A stretch of 64,000 bases of DNA from an uncultured Rikenellaceae bacterium. GTDB lineage: Bacteria > Bacteroidota > Bacteroidia > Bacteroidales > Rikenellaceae. The stretch is from the NCBI GenBank assembly GCA_947038405.1, contig CAMQVY010000002.1:141798-205797 (forward strand), in the 5' to 3' direction. This document shows, one piece after another, positions 9,153 to 17,917 of this stretch. Within the stretch, counting starts at the first letter, position 1, and each line of letters opens with the position of its first letter. The position numbers and the translations under genes were made by a program. The notes below the pieces were generated by a model. It had not been told where the DNA came from. It did not search any database and saw only the letters and a program-made list of their open reading frames with translations.

Positions 9153-10466
9153 CTAACGTCTTTTGAACTTAGGCATACCACCACCAGCTACGCTCTTCAT
9201 CATTGCACGAGTACTTTCAAACTGTTTCAACAATCTGTTTACATCGTTAATAGTTACACCACTACCCTTTGCGATCCTAGCCTTACGAGAAGGGTTTATG
9301 ATTGAAGGATTCTCTCTCTCTGCGGGTGTCATTGAGTGTATAATAGCCTCAGTCTGTTTGAAAACATCATCACCGATCTCCACATCTTTTAGGGCTTTAC
9401 CAACTCCCGGTATCATCGATGCTAAATCTTTAAGATTACCCATTTTTTTAATTTGGTTAATCTGCGTCAAGAAGTCGTTAAAGTTGAATTGGTTTTTAAC
9501 CAATTTTTTCTTTAGTTTACGCGCCTCATCTTCGTCATATTGCTCTTGAGCACGCTCCACAAGAGAAACGACGTCACCCATACCAAGGATACGATCAGCC
9601 ATACGCTCTGGGTGGAAAATCTGGAGCGAGTCCATTTTTTCTCCATCACTAATAAACTTAAGAGGTTTATCAACTACCGATCGTATAGAAATTGCAGCAC
9701 CACCACGAGTATCACCATCGAGTTTAGTAAGTACTACCCCATCAAAGTCAAGTCTATCATTAAACTCTTTTGCAGTATTAACGGCATCTTGTCCCGTCAT
9801 AGCATCTACCACAAATAGAGTTTCAGAAGGGTTAACCGCTTGTTTGATCGCCGCAATCTCTTGCATCATCTGCTCATCAACCGCCAAACGACCAGCCGTA
9901 TCGACTATAACTGTACTAAGTCCTTTACCTTTTGCGTACTCTATTGCATTCTTTGCTATCTGAACAGGATTCTTGCTATCAAGTTCAGTATATACTTCAA
10001 CACCAATCTGTTCACCAAGAATTTTAAGTTGATCAATCGCTGCTGGACGGTAAACGTCACAAGCAACAAGCAGAACTCCTTTATTTTTTTTAGTTTTAAT
10101 GAAAGATGCTAATTTTCCTGAGAAAGTTGTTTTACCCGATCCTTGAAGACCCGCAATAAGAAGAACTGCAGGAGAACCTTCCAGATTTACATCTGTCATC
10201 GTTCCACCCATAAGCACAGCTAACTCATCACGAAGAATTTTGGTAATCATCTGCCCTGGTTTAACAGACTTAATAACCTCTTCACCAATAGCGCGTTTTT
10301 TTACCGCATCAGTAAAAGTTTTAGCAACTTTATAGTTCACATCGGCATCAATAAGAGCTTTTCTAATCTCTTTAAGCGACTCCGCAATATTAATCTCCGT
10401 AATCTTACCTTCACCCTTTAAGACCTTGAACGACCTCTCGAGTTTGTCCGTTAAATTTTCAAACAT
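9153..10466 (-). CDS. ffh: Signal recognition particle protein Ffh
   Basis: GTPase of the signal recognition particle, which delivers nascent membrane proteins to FtsY. Domains in order: N-domain (residues 1-85), G-domain with GLQGSGKTTFSGKLA, VACDVYRPAA, VDTAGRLAVDE and TKLDGDTRGGAA, then a Met-containing M-domain ending GGGMPKFKRR. Length 437. No SRP RNA gene was recognised in the adjacent spacer. A 700-base spacer with repeats lies upstream of its start. Confidence 0.98.
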   Translation of the reverse strand: MFENLTDKLERSFKVLKGEGKITEINIAESLKEIRKALIDADVNYKVAKTFTDAVKKRAIGEEVIKSVKPGQMITKILRDELAVLMGGTMTDVNLEGSPAVLLIAGLQGSGKTTFSGKLASFIKTKKNKGVLLVACDVYRPAAIDQLKILGEQIGVEVYTELDSKNPVQIAKNAIEYAKGKGLSTVIVDTAGRLAVDEQMMQEIAAIKQAVNPSETLFVVDAMTGQDAVNTAKEFNDRLDFDGVVLTKLDGDTRGGAAISIRSVVDKPLKFISDGEKMDSLQIFHPERMADRILGMGDVVSLVERAQEQYDEDEARKLKKKLVKNQFNFNDFLTQINQIKKMGNLKDLASMIPGVGKALKDVEIGDDVFKQTEAIIHSMTPAERENPSIINPSRKARIAKGSGVTINDVNRLLKQFESTRAMMKSVAGGGMPKFKRR

Positions 10467-11171
10467 CTTTATTATATTTCTATTATTTTGACAACATTTT
10501 TATATGGTACTTGTAACCATCATATAATGAGTACAGCACAATATGCAAATATATGAATTTTTTTAAAATAAATTATACTTTGAGTGGCTAATTATTAGTC
10601 TTGTTACGGAAAGAGGTTGCTTGAACTGCCCTTCTCGGACACATATAAAAAAAACAAGGAAACTAGGATATGAGCTTACGCCTTTACCTATCTCCTCTAC
10701 TAACCTAAAAAACTACTAAATTTAATGCTCAGTGCGAGCACGCACCGTCGCCCGCGGAGGGCAGTTCCCTGCATCAATCAGAAACATATAAAAAAAAACA
10801 AGGAAACTAGGATATGAGCTTACGCCTTTACCTGTTTCCTCTACTAACCTAAAAACTACTAACCTAAAAAACTACTAACCTTAAAACTACTAACTTTAAA
10901 AATGAACCTTAAAACTTCTCTGCAAAGATATGGCTAAAACATACATTTCGCAATAGTAAGATGTAGTTATTAAATATATTTAATAATTCCTTAATATTGA
11001 ATCATGGCAAACCACGCAATCCTATTGGGATAAAAACCCACCTACATACATCTATAAGGTCATTTTTCAGTTAACATATAAGTTCAAAAAATAAATAAGC
11101 TTTCAAGTAATAGAAAACATTATCTTAACATTAAACAATCGTATGTTAATGTAATATTAAGAACTTTGGGT
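10467..11171. repeat. Repeat-rich 705-bp spacer between ffh and hydG
   Basis: No convincing gene. Two nearly identical blocks of about 80 bp lie at 10640-10720 and 10783-10860 (shared core: a poly-A run, AAGGAAACTAGGATATGAGC, then a pyrimidine-rich tract). Between them is one copy of the GC-rich 37-bp module. The second block runs into short tandem copies of an ACTACTAACCTAAAA-like unit up to about 10905. The rest (10906-11171) is plain AT-rich sequence in which I see nothing. Confidence 0.8.
10731..10767 (+). repeat. GC-rich dispersed 37-bp module, copy A
   Basis: Begins AGTGCGAGCACGCACC and ends GGAGGGCAGTTC. It is one of five copies between 10.7 and 16.8 kb and is far more GC-rich than its surroundings. 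This copy differs from the others by GAGCACGC instead of GATCACGC. Confidence 0.8.
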
Positions 11172-12608
11172 CTACAATAGCAAATCTGATTGACCGTCTC
11201 GTATAGAATTTAGTTTACTGACCATATCATCACGTAGTTTTTCATCAAAAGCATTCAATTTACTCTCAATTAACAACCACCCTCTCTCTTTTGTCTCTTG
11301 AGTTGCGTACCTCTCAATATACTCTGCAAATGTAAGTAAAGCATTCGGGGTACAGAATCGTTTAATAAATCCCTTTGTAGAGAACTCCATAAAGTGCTCT
11401 CCAGTCCTCCCTTTTCGATAACAAGCCGTACAGAACGATGGTATCTGACCTTGCTCTATTAGCTCCGATATAGTTTGCTCAAGAGTTCTATTATCACCTA
11501 ACTCAAACTGCTCTTTATCTATATCCTGCTCCTCATTTTTATCTGAATATCCACCGATTTCAAGTTTTGTTCCAGCATCAATCTGCGATATTCCAAACTC
11601 AATTAATTTATTCCTTAGGGCTATAGGCTCTCTTGCTGTAAGAATCAATCCAGTATATGGCACTGCAAGTCTCAGTATCGCAATTAGCATTTTAAAGTCG
11701 TCATCACTAACGTTTTGAAGCTCTAAGTTTTTATTATTAGATGCTTGTTTAATCCTAGGGAATGATATTGTATGCGGACCAACATTATAACAAGCCTCAA
11801 GGTGATTCGTATGTCTTATGAGTGCCATTACATCGAACTTCCACTCTCCAAGACCAAATAAAACTCCTAAACCGACATCATCAATACCAGCCTCCATCGC
11901 CCTATCCATTGCGGTTAGTCGATAGTTGAAATCACGTTTCTGTCCAGAGAGGTGAAAACGCTCATACACCTCTGTATCATACGTCTCCTGAAATATCTGA
12001 TACGTACCGATACCCGACTCTTTTACGACTCTAAATCCATCAGTATCAAGAGGAGCTGCATTTATATTCACTCTATTAATTCTGTCTGAACCTTCGCTCT
12101 TACTGTGTTGATTATAAACTAATTTAACAGTATGTGCAATGTATTCTGGTGAGTATTTTGGGTGCTCTCCGTAGACTAAAATGAGCCTTTTTTGCCCCTC
12201 TTTTTCTAACTCAGAGACCTCTTGTTGCAACTCAACATCCGATAGGCTCTTTCTAACAGCTTGTTTGTTCGAGATCTTAAAACCACAGTACGAACAGTTA
12301 TTTATACAATAATTCCCCACGTATAATGGAGCAAAAATAACAATACGCTCACCGTATACCTCTTTTTTGAGATTCTTAGCGGCATTAGTAATTAATTTAC
12401 GATGATTATAATCAGTGCAGCTATTAAGCAATACGGCCACCTGTTGCATTGATAGTCTATTTAGAGATAGACTCTGATTAATAACCTCTTCAACTTGCTC
12501 TGTCGTAGGGTTTGAGAACTCTTCTAAGAGATCTAATATCTCTTGTTTGTCAATAAATGGAACTTCGGGTTGATCCTTTATCTTATACTTCTGTGGTGTA
12601 AATAACAT
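11172..12608 (-). CDS. hydG: [FeFe]-hydrogenase maturase HydG (radical SAM tyrosine lyase)
   Basis: Cleaves tyrosine to give the CO and CN ligands of the hydrogenase H-cluster. The N-terminal radical-SAM cluster motif is CX3CX2C (C-INN-C-SY-C, about residues 101-108). The C-terminus carries the HydG-specific CX2CX22C motif (C-TA-C...RFC), which separates it from the thiamine enzyme ThiH. The open frame extends to a TTG at 12656, but that part lies inside a 42-bp tandem repeat, so the ATG at 12608 (MLFTPQKY) is chosen, giving 478 residues. HydE, HydF and the hydrogenase are not in the window, so the gene is separated from its partners. It implies an anaerobic, H2-metabolising host. Confidence 0.93.
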   Translation of the reverse strand: MLFTPQKYKIKDQPEVPFIDKQEILDLLEEFSNPTTEQVEEVINQSLSLNRLSMQQVAVLLNSCTDYNHRKLITNAAKNLKKEVYGERIVIFAPLYVGNYCINNCSYCGFKISNKQAVRKSLSDVELQQEVSELEKEGQKRLILVYGEHPKYSPEYIAHTVKLVYNQHSKSEGSDRINRVNINAAPLDTDGFRVVKESGIGTYQIFQETYDTEVYERFHLSGQKRDFNYRLTAMDRAMEAGIDDVGLGVLFGLGEWKFDVMALIRHTNHLEACYNVGPHTISFPRIKQASNNKNLELQNVSDDDFKMLIAILRLAVPYTGLILTAREPIALRNKLIEFGISQIDAGTKLEIGGYSDKNEEQDIDKEQFELGDNRTLEQTISELIEQGQIPSFCTACYRKGRTGEHFMEFSTKGFIKRFCTPNALLTFAEYIERYATQETKERGWLLIESKLNAFDEKLRDDMVSKLNSIRDGQSDLLL

Positions 12609-12643
12609 ATCTTTAAAAATATTAATTTTACTATATTGTTCTA

Positions 12644-12804
12644 TGCGATCACGCAACTCAGCTAAACCAAACTAAATCTGTTCTCTGCGATCACGCAACT
12701 AAGTTAAATCAAACTAAATCTGTTCTCTGCGATCACGCAGCTAAGTTAAATCAGACTAATTCTGTTATCTGCGATCACGCAGCGTAGTCCGCGTAGGACA
12801 GTTC
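12644..12804. repeat. 42-bp tandem repeat upstream of hydG
   Basis: TGCGATCACGCA recurs at 12644, 12686, 12728 and 12770, a spacing of exactly 42 bp, with a conserved intervening AAATCAAACTAAATCTGTTC-like tract. The last copy runs into the GC-rich 37-bp module. The array covers most of the hydG-DUF721 spacer and overlaps the longest possible hydG reading frame. Confidence 0.9.
12769..12804 (+). repeat. GC-rich dispersed 37-bp module, copy B (diverged)
   Basis: Runs CTGCGATCACGCAGCG...GCGTAGGACAGTTC at the end of the 42-bp array. It shares the GCGATCACGCA core and the CAGTTC end with the other copies but has several changes in the middle. Confidence 0.65.
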
Positions 12805-12829
12805 AGCCAAACGACTAACGATACAACTC

Positions 12830-13123
12830 CTATTTTATCAATACAACATTAATAATCCGCATTCCGATCTCCTTGTTAATGTGATCTCTAATAACATCAC
12901 GTTTCATAAATAGTTCATTCTTCAATGCAGCTGAAGTTATATATATTGTCAAAATACCATTATCCACCTTCACATCACGCGTATAATAGGCAATTCTATT
13001 ACCCACAAGCTGTGACCAAGTTTGAGGTATTTTTGCCGCAGCAATTTTACGAGCAACAGATGGTGTTGATTTTATAAACTCATTCCAAGCATCACCAAAT
13101 CTTATAGGATCAGTACGTCTCAT
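12830..13123 (-). CDS. DUF721 (DciA-like) protein
   Basis: A 97-residue protein that fits the DUF721 family: a helical N-terminus, WSQLVGNRIAYYTRDVKVDNGILTI, then KNELFMKRDVIRDHINKEIG. DUF721 proteins commonly sit beside recF, and related DciA proteins help load the replicative helicase. Here the gene starts 13 bases after recF on the same strand, so the two are co-transcribed. The helicase role is inference from family and context. Confidence 0.8.
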   Translation of the reverse strand: MRRTDPIRFGDAWNEFIKSTPSVARKIAAAKIPQTWSQLVGNRIAYYTRDVKVDNGILTIYITSAALKNELFMKRDVIRDHINKEIGMRIINVVLIK

Positions 13124-13136
13124 ATATTACACACAT

Positions 13137-14228
13137 CTATTTAATTATAACCCCATCTCCAATGAACCACATAGAGTACTCTGTTTTATTTTGTTCTAAA
13201 ATATTTTCTAACCGTAATTTATTGCAATCTGTAATAAATACTTGGCTAAAATCACTTGACGACACTAACTTAATAAGCCTTTCAACTCGGCTAATATCTA
13301 ACTTGTCGAAAAGATCATCAAGAAGTAAAATAGGTTTCTCCTCCAAGCTATTTGCCACTATAATATATTGTGCTAATTTCAGTGCAATCAAGAATGACTT
13401 CTGCTGTCCTTGAGAACCATATTTACGAATAGGATGCCCTCCAATACTCATTTTAAGGTCATCTCTATGTATCCCACACGTTGTATGTTGATTTATAGAA
13501 TCCTTTAATCTCGCCTCAAACAATAACTCTTTCATCGCCTTATCGTGTAGCTGACTCTTATATGAGAGACCCACATCATCTTTATCATCAGACAAAAATG
13601 AATAAAATCGTGCAACTATTGGAGCTAACTTCTCTATTAACTCAGCTCGTTTCCGATATACAATTTCACCGTACATACACAATTGCTCATCGTATATCTG
13701 AAGTACATCACTATTAGTCGCCTCCATTTTAAGCAATTTATTTCGCTCACTTAATATGTGGTTATATTTTAAGATTGATGAAAGATACTCTCGATCCAAC
13801 TGCGACAAAAAGGCATTTATATATCTACGCCTCTCGTCAGCCGCATCACTTATTAGAAATGAGTCTGTCGGTGATATTATAACTAAAGGTAGAAGTCCAA
13901 TGTGTTCTGATAGACGCTCATACTCTTTAGAGTTTCGTTTTAAGGTTTTACCTACTTGCTTTTTGTATCCGCAAAAGATATGCTCTAATCGTGCTCTATC
14001 TGAACGATAATTGCCTTCTATCACAAAAAAATCTTGAGAATGCTTCAAGCACTGTCCATCAGTCATTGGAAATGAACTTTTACACAACGATAGATAGTGT
14101 ATAGCATCCAAAATATTCGTTTTGCCTGCACCGTTATCGCCGACAAAACAGTTAATCCTCGAAGAGAAATTAAATGTCTCTTGAGCAATATTTTTAAAAT
14201 TTATTAGTGTCAATTTCTCTAAAAACAT
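13137..14228 (-). CDS. recF: DNA replication and repair protein RecF
   Basis: SMC-like ATPase that helps load RecA on gapped DNA. It has Walker A GDNGAGKTNILDAIHYL near residue 32, an ABC-type signature near GSQGQQKSFLIALKLAQ, and Walker B LLLDDLFDKLD. Length 363 from MFLEKL; an in-frame ATG two codons upstream gives MIMFLEKL. It heads a two-gene unit with the DUF721 gene. dnaA and dnaN are not nearby, so this is not the classical origin cluster. Confidence 0.96.
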   Translation of the reverse strand: MFLEKLTLINFKNIAQETFNFSSRINCFVGDNGAGKTNILDAIHYLSLCKSSFPMTDGQCLKHSQDFFVIEGNYRSDRARLEHIFCGYKKQVGKTLKRNSKEYERLSEHIGLLPLVIISPTDSFLISDAADERRRYINAFLSQLDREYLSSILKYNHILSERNKLLKMEATNSDVLQIYDEQLCMYGEIVYRKRAELIEKLAPIVARFYSFLSDDKDDVGLSYKSQLHDKAMKELLFEARLKDSINQHTTCGIHRDDLKMSIGGHPIRKYGSQGQQKSFLIALKLAQYIIVANSLEEKPILLLDDLFDKLDISRVERLIKLVSSSDFSQVFITDCNKLRLENILEQNKTEYSMWFIGDGVIIK

Positions 14229-14234
14229 AATCAA

Positions 14235-14548
14235 TATCTATTTAAGTCAAAAGTAGTAAAAAACCATACAAATTCCTAACAACTAAGAAAAACGAAGTTG
14301 CCCTTTAAATTACACAAAAAATATTACACACCATACAGAGTTTGACAAGCTCGTTTCACGCAACAAAATAAAATGCAAAACTTTAAAAAGTTACATCAAA
14401 TTAACCTAAAAAGATCTTTTTAACCCATATTTTAAACGAAAAAAGTTAAAAATAGGTGAAAAAACAAGCCTATTTTTCTCTTTTTTTAATAAAAAAGAAC
14501 TATTTTTGTGGGATAGTTCGAGTAAAATTAATCTAAAATAATAAAGTT
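14235..14548. promoter_or_regulatory. Divergent spacer between recF and the TPR gene, with promoter
   Basis: A 314-bp AT-rich spacer without a gene. TATTTTTG at 14501-14508 fits the -7 element for the TPR-ribH unit and lies 40 bases before its ATG. The upstream -33 element is not clear. Nothing else was recognised. Confidence 0.5.
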
Positions 14549-15247
14549 ATGTTACCACATCAGCAAAATCAGACAACCCCAGATGCAGAGGTTGTCATTG
14601 AATCAGCTCTAAGTAAATCAGAGCAGTTTATTGAGAATAACGGAAAAAAACTACTGATTGCATTAGCAATTATTGTATTAATCGTTGGAGGTTACTACGC
14701 TTACAAATATCTTTGGAGCTCTCCAAGAGAGATTCAAGCCTCTAACATGATGTTTGTTGCTGAACAACAATTCGCTCTTGACTCATTTAACCTTGCTCTT
14801 AACGGAGATGGAAACAATGCAGGTTTTATTGACGTTGCAACTGAGTACGGTGCAACACCTCAAGGTAACATCGCAAACCATTACGCAGGAATTTGCTATC
14901 TTAAACTGAACAATTTCGATAGCGCGATAGAGTATCTATCTAAATATCAAGCAACTGAAGGTGTACCAAACGAAATTATCAATTCGCAAAACAAAGGACT
15001 TATCGGTGACGCATACTCTCAAAAAGGAGATCTAAAGAACGCTGCAAAATTCTATATGGAAGCTGCTTCTATTAGCGATAACACATTCTCTGCTCCATAT
15101 TACTTGAAAAAAGCAGGTCTTGTATATGCTAACTTAAACCAGTACAAAGAGGCTCTAGAGGCATTCCAGACTATTGCGGACAACTTCCCTTCTAGCATGG
15201 AAGCTCGTGATATAGATAAGTTTATTGGTCAAATAGAACAAAAGTAA
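14549..15247 (+). CDS. Membrane-anchored tetratricopeptide repeat protein
   Basis: A 232-residue protein with a polar N-terminus, one membrane segment (about residues 33-54, [19 protein letters not shown]), then TPR-like helical pairs such as [22 protein letters not shown] and [20 protein letters not shown]. The arrangement resembles YfgM-type proteins, with repeats on the outer face of the inner membrane. It probably acts as a scaffold in envelope protein handling, which is inference. It is four bases upstream of ribH and shares its transcript. Confidence 0.85.
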   Translation: MLPHQQNQTTPDAEVVIESALSKSEQFIENNGKKLLIALAIIVLIVGGYYAYKYLWSSPREIQASNMMFVAEQQFALDSFNLALNGDGNNAGFIDVATEYGATPQGNIANHYAGICYLKLNNFDSAIEYLSKYQATEGVPNEIINSQNKGLIGDAYSQKGDLKNAAKFYMEAASISDNTFSAPYYLKKAGLVYANLNQYKEALEAFQTIADNFPSSMEARDIDKFIGQIEQK

Positions 15248-15251
15248 TATA

Positions 15252-15773
15252 ATGGCTACTAAAAATAAAAACCTATCAGTTTTCAACTCTGAAGTCCCTT
15301 CTGCTAAAGATATGAAGTTCGGAATCGTTGTGGCTGAATGGAACCACGAAATTACAAATGCTCTTCTCGAAGGAGCGATTAAAACTCTTACAGAGAGTGG
15401 ATGCGACGAGAAGAATATTGAAGTAAAACATGTTCCTGGAACATTTGAACTAACTTTAGGGGCTCAATTTTTTGCTGAATACACTGAAGTAGACGCTGTT
15501 ATTGCTCTTGGTTGTGTTATTCAAGGGGATACTCCTCACTTTGACTTCGTTTGTCAAGGAGTAACTCAAGGAATTACTCAACTAATGATTACTTGGAATC
15601 TACCTATAGCCTTTGGCGTATTGACAACTAATGACACTCAGCAAGCTCTTGACAGATGCGGTGGTATACATGGTAACAAAGGCGACGAAGCGGCTGCTAC
15701 GGTGATTAAAATGGTTAAAATACAGAGAGAAATGAATGAATTGGCACTGCAAAAAAGTGCACCAAAAGAATAA
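15252..15773 (+). CDS. ribH: 6,7-dimethyl-8-ribityllumazine synthase
   Basis: Condenses the pyrimidine ribitylamine with dihydroxybutanone phosphate to make lumazine, the penultimate riboflavin step. Family motifs: [40 protein letters not shown] with the catalytic His region, and [18 protein letters not shown]. Length 173, slightly longer than usual because of short tails. It follows the TPR gene directly and is closed by a strong terminator. No other riboflavin gene is nearby. Confidence 0.97.
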   Translation: MATKNKNLSVFNSEVPSAKDMKFGIVVAEWNHEITNALLEGAIKTLTESGCDEKNIEVKHVPGTFELTLGAQFFAEYTEVDAVIALGCVIQGDTPHFDFVCQGVTQGITQLMITWNLPIAFGVLTTNDTQQALDRCGGIHGNKGDEAAATVIKMVKIQREMNELALQKSAPKE

Positions 15774-15795
15774 TAACAGAATATCGTTAATCACT

Positions 15796-15838
15796 AAAAA
15801 AAGACCTCTAGAAAATTCATTCTAGAGGTCTTTTTTTA
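15796..15838 (+). terminator. Intrinsic terminator after ribH
   Basis: GACCTCTAGAA (15803-15813) pairs with TTCTAGAGGTC (15820-15830) over a six-base loop and is followed by seven T residues. A matching A-run upstream could also make it work on the other strand. Confidence 0.9.
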
Positions 15839-15973
15839 TACCCATATACACAAGCAATACCGACCAATAAACTAAACCTCAGAAAACAAAGTTTTCAAAA
15901 AAATTTGATGAAACTTTTTAAAGTTTCCCGTCGGAGACAGTTCGTAGTCTAGTTTTAGTTTGCAAAACGCAAT

Positions 15974-16010
15974 GAACTGCCCTACGCAGGCGGCGGTGCG
16001 TGATCGCACT
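15974..16010 (-). repeat. GC-rich dispersed 37-bp module, copy C
   Basis: On the minus strand it reads AGTGCGATCACGCACCGCCG, then CCTGCGTAGGGCAGTTC. It is identical to copy D, 149 bp away. Confidence 0.85.
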
Positions 16011-16122
16011 CAACAATAAATTAAACCTCAAAAAACGAAGTTTTCACAAAAATTTGATGAAACTTTTTAAAGTTTCCCGTCGGAGACAGTTCGTAGTCTA
16101 GTTTTAGTTTGCAAAATGCAAT

Positions 16123-16159
16123 GAACTGCCCTACGCAGGCGGCGGTGCGTGATCGCACT
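16123..16159 (-). repeat. GC-rich dispersed 37-bp module, copy D
   Basis: Identical to copy C, carried by the second 149-bp repeat. Confidence 0.85.
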
Positions 16160-16172
16160 CAACAATATTAAC

Positions 16173-16724
16173 TTATATACTTCTAATTACTTTACATGGA
16201 TTGCCAACTGCTATTGAGTTAGGTGGGATAGATTTAACAACAACACTACCACCACCAATCGTACAATTGTCACCAATAGTAACCCCAGGAAGAATACTAC
16301 TCCCACCACCTATCCACACATTATTACCCACTGTTATCGCAGAGGCGTACTCTAGCTCACTATTCCGTACCGAAACATCAATAGGATGCCCTGCACTATA
16401 AAAACCGCAATTAGGCCCTATAAATACATTATCACCAAATGTAACCTTACAGCAGTCAAGAATAACTATATTATGATTAGAATAGAAATTATCTCCTATC
16501 TCTATATTGTACCCATAGTCACACCAAAGCGTTGGCTCAATCACAAAAGAATTGCCAACCTTACCAAATAACTTACGAATAACAATCCCCTTTTCAGTTA
16601 GTTGTGACGGTCGTAATTGATTATAATCATAACATATCTCCTTACAATTAGTTCGCTCCAAAACCAATTCATTATCACCTGAATTATACATCTCGCCCGA
16701 AAGCATTTTATCTTTTTCTGTCAT
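16173..16724 (-). CDS. Maltose/galactoside O-acetyltransferase-like hexapeptide protein
   Basis: Transfers acetyl from acetyl-CoA to a sugar or related hydroxyl. The N-terminal Mac-type segment (MLSGEMYNSGDNELVLERTN) is followed by left-handed beta-helix hexapeptide repeats. The catalytic His is in SAGHPID, and GNNVWIGGGSSILPGVTIGD marks the CoA-binding coils. Length 183, standard for Maa/LacA. The physiological acceptor cannot be read from the sequence. It stands alone between repeat-rich spacers. Confidence 0.9.
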   Translation of the reverse strand: MTEKDKMLSGEMYNSGDNELVLERTNCKEICYDYNQLRPSQLTEKGIVIRKLFGKVGNSFVIEPTLWCDYGYNIEIGDNFYSNHNIVILDCCKVTFGDNVFIGPNCGFYSAGHPIDVSVRNSELEYASAITVGNNVWIGGGSSILPGVTIGDNCTIGGGSVVVKSIPPNSIAVGNPCKVIRSI

Positions 16725-16744
16725 CTTTTATTTTTTTTTGATCT

Positions 16745-16780
16745 AACTGCCCTACGCGGGCGACGGCGCATGATCGCACT
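16745..16780 (-). repeat. GC-rich dispersed 37-bp module, copy E
   Basis: On the minus strand it reads AGTGCGATCATGCGCCGTCG, then CCCGCGTAGGGCAGTT. It lies between the acetyltransferase gene and the exbD terminator. Confidence 0.75.
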
Positions 16781-16786
16781 CAACAA

Positions 16787-16817
16787 CAAAAAAAAGATGA
16801 CCACTAGGATCATCTTC
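16787..16817 (-). terminator. Terminator of the exbB-exbD operon
   Basis: AAGATGACC (16794-16802) and GG-A-TCATCTT (16807-16816) form a hairpin with loop ACTA. On the minus strand it is followed by a run of T residues. It lies 33 bases beyond the second exbD stop. Confidence 0.75.
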
Positions 16818-16848
16818 TCTTTTATTGTTTATTATAGATTTGGAAATA

Positions 16849-17325
16849 CTACAATCCGTAACCTTCAATTCTTACACCTGCATAGCTTATCTTAAGAGCA
16901 TTTGCACGTCTAAGCTCTTGCTTTACGTCTGTAATTGGTCCCATCATAATCTCACCATCTGCCTTTAAACTTACAGTCATAGCTGGACGGTCTCCCTCAC
17001 TCAACTTATCTCGCTCTGAAGCGATAAACTCCAAAATGTCTTTTGGTGTTCTGTAAGTATCATTCAATTGAATACGTGGTGCAGTTCCAAATTTTTCACG
17101 AAGTGACTCGATAGGCATTCCAAAATGGATGTAACTTACAAGTGACTTCTTCTCTAATTTATGCAACTCAGTTGCATCTGGTAGCGTATACTTTACCATC
17201 AACTCTTGCTCCTTCATAGTAGTAGATACCATGAAGAAAAACAATAGCATAAAGATAATGTCTGGCAAAGATGCCGTAGATATCGGAGGTGTACCTTTTT
17301 CTCCTTTTTTCTTCATTACTGCCAT
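16849..17325 (-). CDS. ExbD/TolR-family biopolymer transport protein (second copy)
   Basis: Periplasmic partner of an ExbB-type motor that uses the proton gradient to energise outer-membrane transport through TonB. A single membrane helix (STASLPDIIFMLLFFFMVST) carries the conserved Asp, followed by a periplasmic domain. The open frame begins at 17343, but the ATG at 17325, one base after the preceding stop, is more likely and gives MAVMKKKG (158 residues). It is last in the operon, next to a different ExbD, an arrangement common in Bacteroidota. Confidence 0.9.
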   Translation of the reverse strand: MAVMKKKGEKGTPPISTASLPDIIFMLLFFFMVSTTMKEQELMVKYTLPDATELHKLEKKSLVSYIHFGMPIESLREKFGTAPRIQLNDTYRTPKDILEFIASERDKLSEGDRPAMTVSLKADGEIMMGPITDVKQELRRANALKISYAGVRIEGYGL

Positions 17326-17326
17326 A

Positions 17327-17896
17327 CTAGTTGCCCTCCTCATTAGGTTCAGACTCTGATATAGCTAAAGGAACTGCGCGCGCTATTGCTGCTCGCTGCT
17401 CTCCATCTAATTCAATGAAATCTTTACCAAATTTAACTATTGATAATTCATCTCTTACCTCTCTAAATGCTCTAACTAGTTCATTCTGAACCATTATATA
17501 CATATTGTAGGTAGTTGCACGGTCATTTTTAAGAGCAATTACACCCTTACTTACTGCATATTTACCAATAAGATCAATCTCCTTAACCTCTTTCTCTGGT
17601 GCAGTTACATCATTACCATGATTTAAAATAAACTTCTTTGCTTTATCTTTAAGATTTAAGATATCAATCTTCTGCTTGTCTACCATGATTTCGTCGAACT
17701 TACTAACAAAGATCTCCATTACATTACGTTCTTTAACGTCATTTGCCTTCTGATTTGGATCTGGCATTGGAGGTAAAATCCTTGTTATACCCTTATCGAC
17801 ATTCATAGTTGTCGCAACAAGAAAAAAGACAAGTAGCAAAAAAGCAATATCGGCCATAGAACCGGCATTAATTTCTTCTAATTTTCTTTTAGCCAT
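17327..17896 (-). CDS. ExbD/TolR-family biopolymer transport protein (first copy)
   Basis: A 189-residue ExbD-like protein. An N-terminal helix (SMADIAFLLLVFFLVATTM) has the proton-conducting Asp, followed by a larger periplasmic domain than in the second copy. The two copies are only distantly similar, so they probably form a hetero-oligomer with the ExbB of the same operon. The stop codon is one base from the start of the next gene, indicating translational coupling. Confidence 0.92.
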   Translation of the reverse strand: MAKRKLEEINAGSMADIAFLLLVFFLVATTMNVDKGITRILPPMPDPNQKANDVKERNVMEIFVSKFDEIMVDKQKIDILNLKDKAKKFILNHGNDVTAPEKEVKEIDLIGKYAVSKGVIALKNDRATTYNMYIMVQNELVRAFREVRDELSIVKFGKDFIELDGEQRAAIARAVPLAISESEPNEEGN

Positions 17897-17917
17897 CTTT
17901 TTATGGATTAATGTTTA

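Larger units (their letters stand above)
15864..16161. repeat. 149-bp direct repeat, two tandem copies
   Basis: Two copies (about 15864-16012 and 16013-16161) differ at only a few positions. Each contains AAACTTTTTAAAGTTTCCCG, GGAGACAGTTCGTAGTC and one GC-rich 37-bp module at its right end. Read on the minus strand, its middle (GAACTG...GAAAACTTCGTTTT) resembles the leader of the three repeat units at 21.9-27.4 kb. It fills the 399-bp ribH-acetyltransferase spacer; no gene is seen. Confidence 0.9.

Noticed and set aside
12608..12656. TTG start of HydG at 12656
   Set aside because: Those codons come from the 42-bp tandem repeat; the ATG at 12608 gives the normal family length.
12644..12804. 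CRISPR array
   Set aside because: The 42-bp period has repeat-like content across the entire unit, without unique spacers, and no cas genes are present.
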